This document shows, in pieces, positions 60,678 to 64,000 of a stretch of 64,000 bases of DNA. The DNA comes from Caldifarciminota bacterium (GTDB lineage Bacteria; Hydrothermota; Tepidihabitantia; Tepidihabitantales; Tepidihabitantaceae), in the NCBI GenBank assembly GCA_026418295.1, contig JAOABP010000002.1, forward strand, positions 262,110 to 326,109, read 5' to 3'. How positions within the stretch are numbered: position 1 is the stretch's first letter; every line of letters starts with the position of its first letter. The translations under genes and the position numbers were made by a program. Under the pieces are notes generated by a model. It saw only the letters and a program-made list of their open reading frames with translations. It was not told the DNA's origin and searched no databases.

Positions 60678-63197
60678 ATGAAGAAATTATCAATTCAGGT
60701 TGTCCTGCTGATCGGACTGATCATGGCAGCACAACCCGTCCCACCGGCGTTTGACACTCTTTACTTCTACTATGCTGAACGACAGCCGGATCGGGCTTGG
60801 GAACTACTCCAACGACTCCACTCCCGTCCCCTCAGCCGTTCTCACCAGTTACTCCTGTCGCTCGAAATCGGCGATTATTTTCTGGACAAGGTTAATGACT
60901 ACTCCCGAGCGGAATCGGTTTATCAGCAACTGCTTCAGAATTATCCCCGGCACCAGCTGACCCCGGCAATTATCTATCGACTGGCACTTGCCCAGGAACT
61001 TCAGGAGAAACATCTTGATGCCGCCAAAAATTATGAACTGGTCGCTACCCGCTATATCAAATCCTCCTACGCCGAGGATGCACTCGATGCTATCGAACGC
61101 TGTTTCCGGAAAAACTACCAGGAACGCGTAGCATATGTCAATGGTTACCCGATTACGCGGATTGAGCTGGACGAACGCATCAGCCGCAACCCGTCGGCTT
61201 ATGAGCGGTTTGAGGCAAAATTGAAACTCCTCGATACAATGATCGACAACCGTCTTCTGTATGAGGCCGCGCTGGAATCCGGTGTCAGCAACGATCCCCA
61301 GATTCGCAAAAACCTCCTCGACCTGCGCAACCGGCAGATGTTTCAGGTCTGGTACGATCACCATGTAACCGCCCGTGCAGAACCGAAGGAAAAGGAACTG
61401 CGCGCCTATTACCGGAAAAACATCGCCCGTTTCACTCTGCCGGAAAAGGTTCACGCCTTTCAACTGGCAGTAACATCTCGACCGCTGGCGGAATCACTGC
61501 GCACCGTGCTTGTCGCCGACACGACGAAATGGGACAGTATTGTCCGTCAGTACTCAGTGCTCCCGGATCGCGAGCGGGCTGGTGATATGGGAATGTTTGC
61601 CCGCGGCGTTCAGCCCAAACCGATTGAAGAGGCAGCCTTTCAGCTCAAACCGGGTGCAATCAGCTCCCCGGTAGCTGTCGGCGATACTTACTACCTCGTC
61701 CGGGTAACTGCCAGAGAACCTCAGAAGATCCGTCCTTTTGATGAAGTAAAAAACCAGATTGCGGTCGAGATCCGGCAGGAGCGCGCAAACCGAATTTACG
61801 AGGATGAGATCACCCGGCTGAAAAAATCCGCATCATTAATTCAGGACACACTTGCAATAGAACAGAACCGTGAAACGCTGGCAGTTGTTAATGGAGTACC
61901 GATCACCCGCGCTCAGCTTGATGAGCGCCTAAATGCCATTCCACCCTTTTTCCGTGGACAGTTTGAGACACCGGAGGGAAAACGCCGGATACTGGAACAG
62001 CTGATTATCGAAAAACTCCTGCTCAGAGAATGCGAACAGGAAAAAATCTGGTTGAAAAACCGTGTGATTGACTATGTAATCAACCGCCGTGCTGCTCTGT
62101 TGATTGACGCCTACCGTCGCCGGGAGACCGCTGAAAAAATCGCCCTGGACTCCGCAACACTGTACAATGAATACAAAAAAACAATTAATGATTTCCGGGA
62201 ACCGACCCGTGTCCGTTGCCGGGAAATGGTAACTCGCAACCGTACCCGGGCAGAACAGCTCCGACGCTGGGCAATTGCAGGCAGAATACCGGCAATGATC
62301 CATGGGATTGCGATCGCTATCAGTGATGAAACAAAGGCAGCAGAACTTGCCGCACTGCTCAGGGCAACCGCCAACTCTGACTCAATCGCCGCCGCCGGTG
62401 CCCTTGCCGGCTTTAATGTGCGTCTTCCCCACACTCCAGTGCTGAGTATTGGTGGCAGAGACCTGCCGGATTTAACTCAACCATGCCCGATCGCCGGACC
62501 GTTTAACCAGTCGGAACCGGTTGCCTTTGCCTTCGGTGATTTGACAACAGAAGACCGCCTCTATCAGCCGGAGATCATCCGTGTTAAAACCGTCGACGAA
62601 CTCAAAACCCTGATCAGCAACCAGCCCAAACCTGCATATACTCTTGAAATTGTTGATTCAACCCGACTGGGTACTTATGTCCGCCTGAACAGCCTCTTCC
62701 CTTCGGATCTGATGCACAAGCTGTTTCAGCTGTCTGCCGGCGAAGTATACGGACCCGTGGCAATTCCTGGTGGTTATCTTGTTTTCAAAATCACTCGCAA
62801 AGACACCACTCAGAAGGTTGAGTTCGCAGATCTGATCCGCCGGTTCTCAGTTGCTGGCAGCAAATGGGGCGGTGGCGAAATATCACTCACCCGGGATGAC
62901 AAAGCCAGGGATCCGAAAGTCGTCACCGCTGCCTACAGCCTGTCCAGGGGAGCATTCTCACCGGTTATAAAACTTAACGACACAACCTATACCTTCATCC
63001 GGATGGAAGAAAAGAAACCGTCCTACATCCGCTCCTTCAGCGAAGTCAGGGGCAAGATCGAAAATCGGATGCGGCGGGAAATGGAAAAACAGCTTTATGA
63101 CGAGCTGATCAGCCGCCTTCGGGCACAGGCAAAGATCGAAATTCTGATGAAAGAAGAGGACTTTCAAACCGAACCGGCAGAACCGGAGCAGAAATAA
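60678..63197 (+). CDS. SurA/PpiD-like periplasmic peptidyl-prolyl isomerase with TPR N-terminus
   Basis: The 839-residue protein has a signal peptide (MKKLSIQVVLLIGLIMAAQP), TPR-like repeats (about 20-150), then two copies of a SurA-type N domain plus parvulin domain: VAYVNGYPITRIELDERI ... PEKVHAFQLAV ... DRERAGDMGMFARGVQPKPIEEAAFQLKPGAI and AVVNGVPITRAQLDERL ... GGGEISLTRDD. Parvulins catalyse proline isomerisation and chaperone outer-membrane proteins. It is unusually long. Strong AGGAGG SD; a terminator follows. Confidence 0.9.
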   Translation: MKKLSIQVVLLIGLIMAAQPVPPAFDTLYFYYAERQPDRAWELLQRLHSRPLSRSHQLLLSLEIGDYFLDKVNDYSRAESVYQQLLQNYPRHQLTPAIIYRLALAQELQEKHLDAAKNYELVATRYIKSSYAEDALDAIERCFRKNYQERVAYVNGYPITRIELDERISRNPSAYERFEAKLKLLDTMIDNRLLYEAALESGVSNDPQIRKNLLDLRNRQMFQVWYDHHVTARAEPKEKELRAYYRKNIARFTLPEKVHAFQLAVTSRPLAESLRTVLVADTTKWDSIVRQYSVLPDRERAGDMGMFARGVQPKPIEEAAFQLKPGAISSPVAVGDTYYLVRVTAREPQKIRPFDEVKNQIAVEIRQERANRIYEDEITRLKKSASLIQDTLAIEQNRETLAVVNGVPITRAQLDERLNAIPPFFRGQFETPEGKRRILEQLIIEKLLLRECEQEKIWLKNRVIDYVINRRAALLIDAYRRRETAEKIALDSATLYNEYKKTINDFREPTRVRCREMVTRNRTRAEQLRRWAIAGRIPAMIHGIAIAISDETKAAELAALLRATANSDSIAAAGALAGFNVRLPHTPVLSIGGRDLPDLTQPCPIAGPFNQSEPVAFAFGDLTTEDRLYQPEIIRVKTVDELKTLISNQPKPAYTLEIVDSTRLGTYVRLNSLFPSDLMHKLFQLSAGEVYGPVAIPGGYLVFKITRKDTTQKVEFADLIRRFSVAGSKWGGGEISLTRDDKARDPKVVTAAYSLSRGAFSPVIKLNDTTYTFIRMEEKKPSYIRSFSEVRGKIENRMRREMEKQLYDELISRLRAQAKIEILMKEEDFQTEPAEPEQK

Positions 63198-63213
63198 TCG
63201 CAGCCCAAAAATC

Positions 63214-63241
63214 AAGGGGGCGGTAGAAATGCCGCCCCCTT
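63214..63241 (+). terminator. Rho-independent terminator
   Basis: 10-bp perfect stem aagggggcgg/ccgccccctt (63214-63223 with 63232-63241), 8-nt loop, then TTTA on the plus strand. It ends the PPIase transcript. On the minus strand the stem could also serve the gene at 63261-64000, whose stop lies 20 nt before it; the A/T tract there is weaker. Confidence 0.85.
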
Positions 63242-63260
63242 TTACTTTATTCAGGCCGGC

Positions 63261-64000
63261 TCAGTGCAGCAGCACCGCCCTGGTGGTAACGGTCCGGTCC
63301 GGCGTCTCCAGCCGGCAGAGGTACAGCCCGTTTGCCACTCTCCGGCCCTGCGCATCGGTCAGGTCCCAGTATGCCTGATACCTGCCCGCTGCCAGCTCAC
63401 CGCTCAGGAGGCTGCGCACCAGCCGCCCGCTCGCATCATAGACGGTCAGCCGGACCCTGCCCCCTGCCGGCAGCTGCCAGGCAAGCCGGGCTCTGCCCCG
63501 CACAAGACTGGGGACAACAGTCAGTTCCAGCCGGTTCAGCCCGCCGGTCGAGGATGCCGGCTCCACAATCCCGGTCTGAGGTCCCTCCGGTGTGAACAGA
63601 ATCGCCCGGCCCGGTGCCAGCGCTGCCGCACCCCGGTGATAGCTGCCGTTATAGAGCACCTGAATGTAGCGGGTTAGCGTCGGGTCCTGTTCCCCCACCG
63701 TATTTGAGGTGTAGTTATTGGCGGTGAGATACTGGAACAGAAACTCGCAGTCGCCATCGCTCCGGGTGGTATCATAGAGAATCACCTGAAACCTGTCCCA
63801 GGCGTCGCGCGGACTGTAGTAATGCACCGAGTCCCACTCCACGATGAAGCGGTGATTGGCAGCATCGTGATAATACCAGACTCCGCCCCCGGTTGGCGGA
63901 TAGAGGTCGTCCCAGTTGACCGCAAGCAGTGGCGGCATGCCGGTGTTGGGCAGGGTGGTGTTGGACCAGGTGGTGGCTGTAGAGTAACCCGGTGCAATCC
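63261..64000 (-). CDS. Surface protein with FlgD-like/T9SS sorting C-terminus, N-terminus off the edge
   Basis: The frame is open to the right window edge (at least 246 residues). It has the beta domain seen in both C25 proteins (NWDDLYPPTGGGVWYY ... RFIVEWDSVHYY) and a C-terminal FlgD/sorting domain (LTVYDASGRLVRSLL ... GRYQAYWDLTDAQGRRVANGLYLCRLE ... RAVLLH). It is GC-richer than the C25 genes. It is probably a secreted surface protein; the enzymatic part, if any, is outside the window. Confidence 0.82.
   Translation of the reverse strand, partial: IAPGYSTATTWSNTTLPNTGMPPLLAVNWDDLYPPTGGGVWYYHDAANHRFIVEWDSVHYYSPRDAWDRFQVILYDTTRSDGDCEFLFQYLTANNYTSNTVGEQDPTLTRYIQVLYNGSYHRGAAALAPGRAILFTPEGPQTGIVEPASSTGGLNRLELTVVPSLVRGRARLAWQLPAGGRVRLTVYDASGRLVRSLLSGELAAGRYQAYWDLTDAQGRRVANGLYLCRLETPDRTVTTRAVLLH

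Overview
The window looks like a chromosomal segment of an uncultivated diderm bacterium, probably of the FCB/WOR-3 type. Three things point that way. It carries an SprA homologue (outer-membrane translocon of type IX secretion, T9SS), a PorV/PorQ-family barrel, and several secreted proteins with short C-terminal sorting or FlgD-like domains. It has BamA-, BamD-, SurA- and YajC-like envelope genes. Its housekeeping gene order mixes Gram-positive-like runs (def-fmt-PASTA-rpe) with Proteobacteria-like ones (eno-ftsB). The lineage is inferred; no rRNA gene is present. I see no IS element, phage, CRISPR array or toxin-antitoxin module.

Layout. (1) About 1-12.8 kb, minus strand: one tightly overlapped operon from a strong promoter at 12.8 kb: pgsB-pgsC-pgsW (poly-gamma-glutamate-type polymer synthesis), an exported protein of unknown function, an outer-membrane barrel, an LVIVD propeller, a C25 gingipain-like protein, a Ycf48-like propeller and a second C25 protein that runs off the left edge. 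(2) 13.2-22.9 kb, minus: folD-ispA-dxs-sprA-comEA-like. (3) 23-25 kb, minus: a cysteine-cluster protein and an HtrA protease. (4) 25.1-31.3 kb: a divergent, AT-richer metabolic island. One arm encodes ferredoxin, a BFD [2Fe-2S] protein and an FAD oxidoreductase; the other encodes CoA-transferase A and B and two acyl-CoA dehydrogenases. (5) 31.3-33.9 kb, minus: DUF3108, manC, rdgB and a tRNA-Pro/tRNA-Arg tandem. (6) 34-42.2 kb, plus: a PLP gamma-family enzyme, then a ten-gene operon divIVA-punA-bamD-like-nadD-yajC-def-fmt-PASTA-rpe-ffh. (7) 42.7-46.9 kb, plus: tRNA-Ala, TPR lipoprotein, HNH, BamA-like, uppP. (8) 46.9-51.4 kb, minus: nusA-infB-ylxP, with mazG upstream. (9) 51.4-54.3 kb, plus: glyA-eno-ftsB. 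(10) 54.3-57.7 kb, minus: trmI-btuF-btuC-btuD. (11) 57.8-63.2 kb, plus: NHL propeller, PorV-like barrel, CTP/dolichol-kinase-like membrane protein, SurA-like PPIase, terminator. (12) A partial sorted surface protein at the right edge.

The strongest observations are these. First, the polymer-synthesis genes and the envelope and surface genes are translationally coupled, which suggests a route for exporting a polyglutamate-like polymer from a diderm. Second, promoters are unusually uniform (TTGAC[A/T]-like, mostly a 16-nt spacer, TAnnnT), and eight operon-leading genes start 5-11 nt after the -10 box, implying leaderless mRNAs. Third, both C25 proteins lack the canonical catalytic His but keep the Cys. 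Fourth, one of two tandem acyl-CoA dehydrogenases has lost two FAD-contact motifs, suggesting a heteromer. Fifth, a kinase-less PASTA protein sits where a PASTA kinase sits in Gram-positive gene orders. All calls come from reading the sequence; no searches were run.
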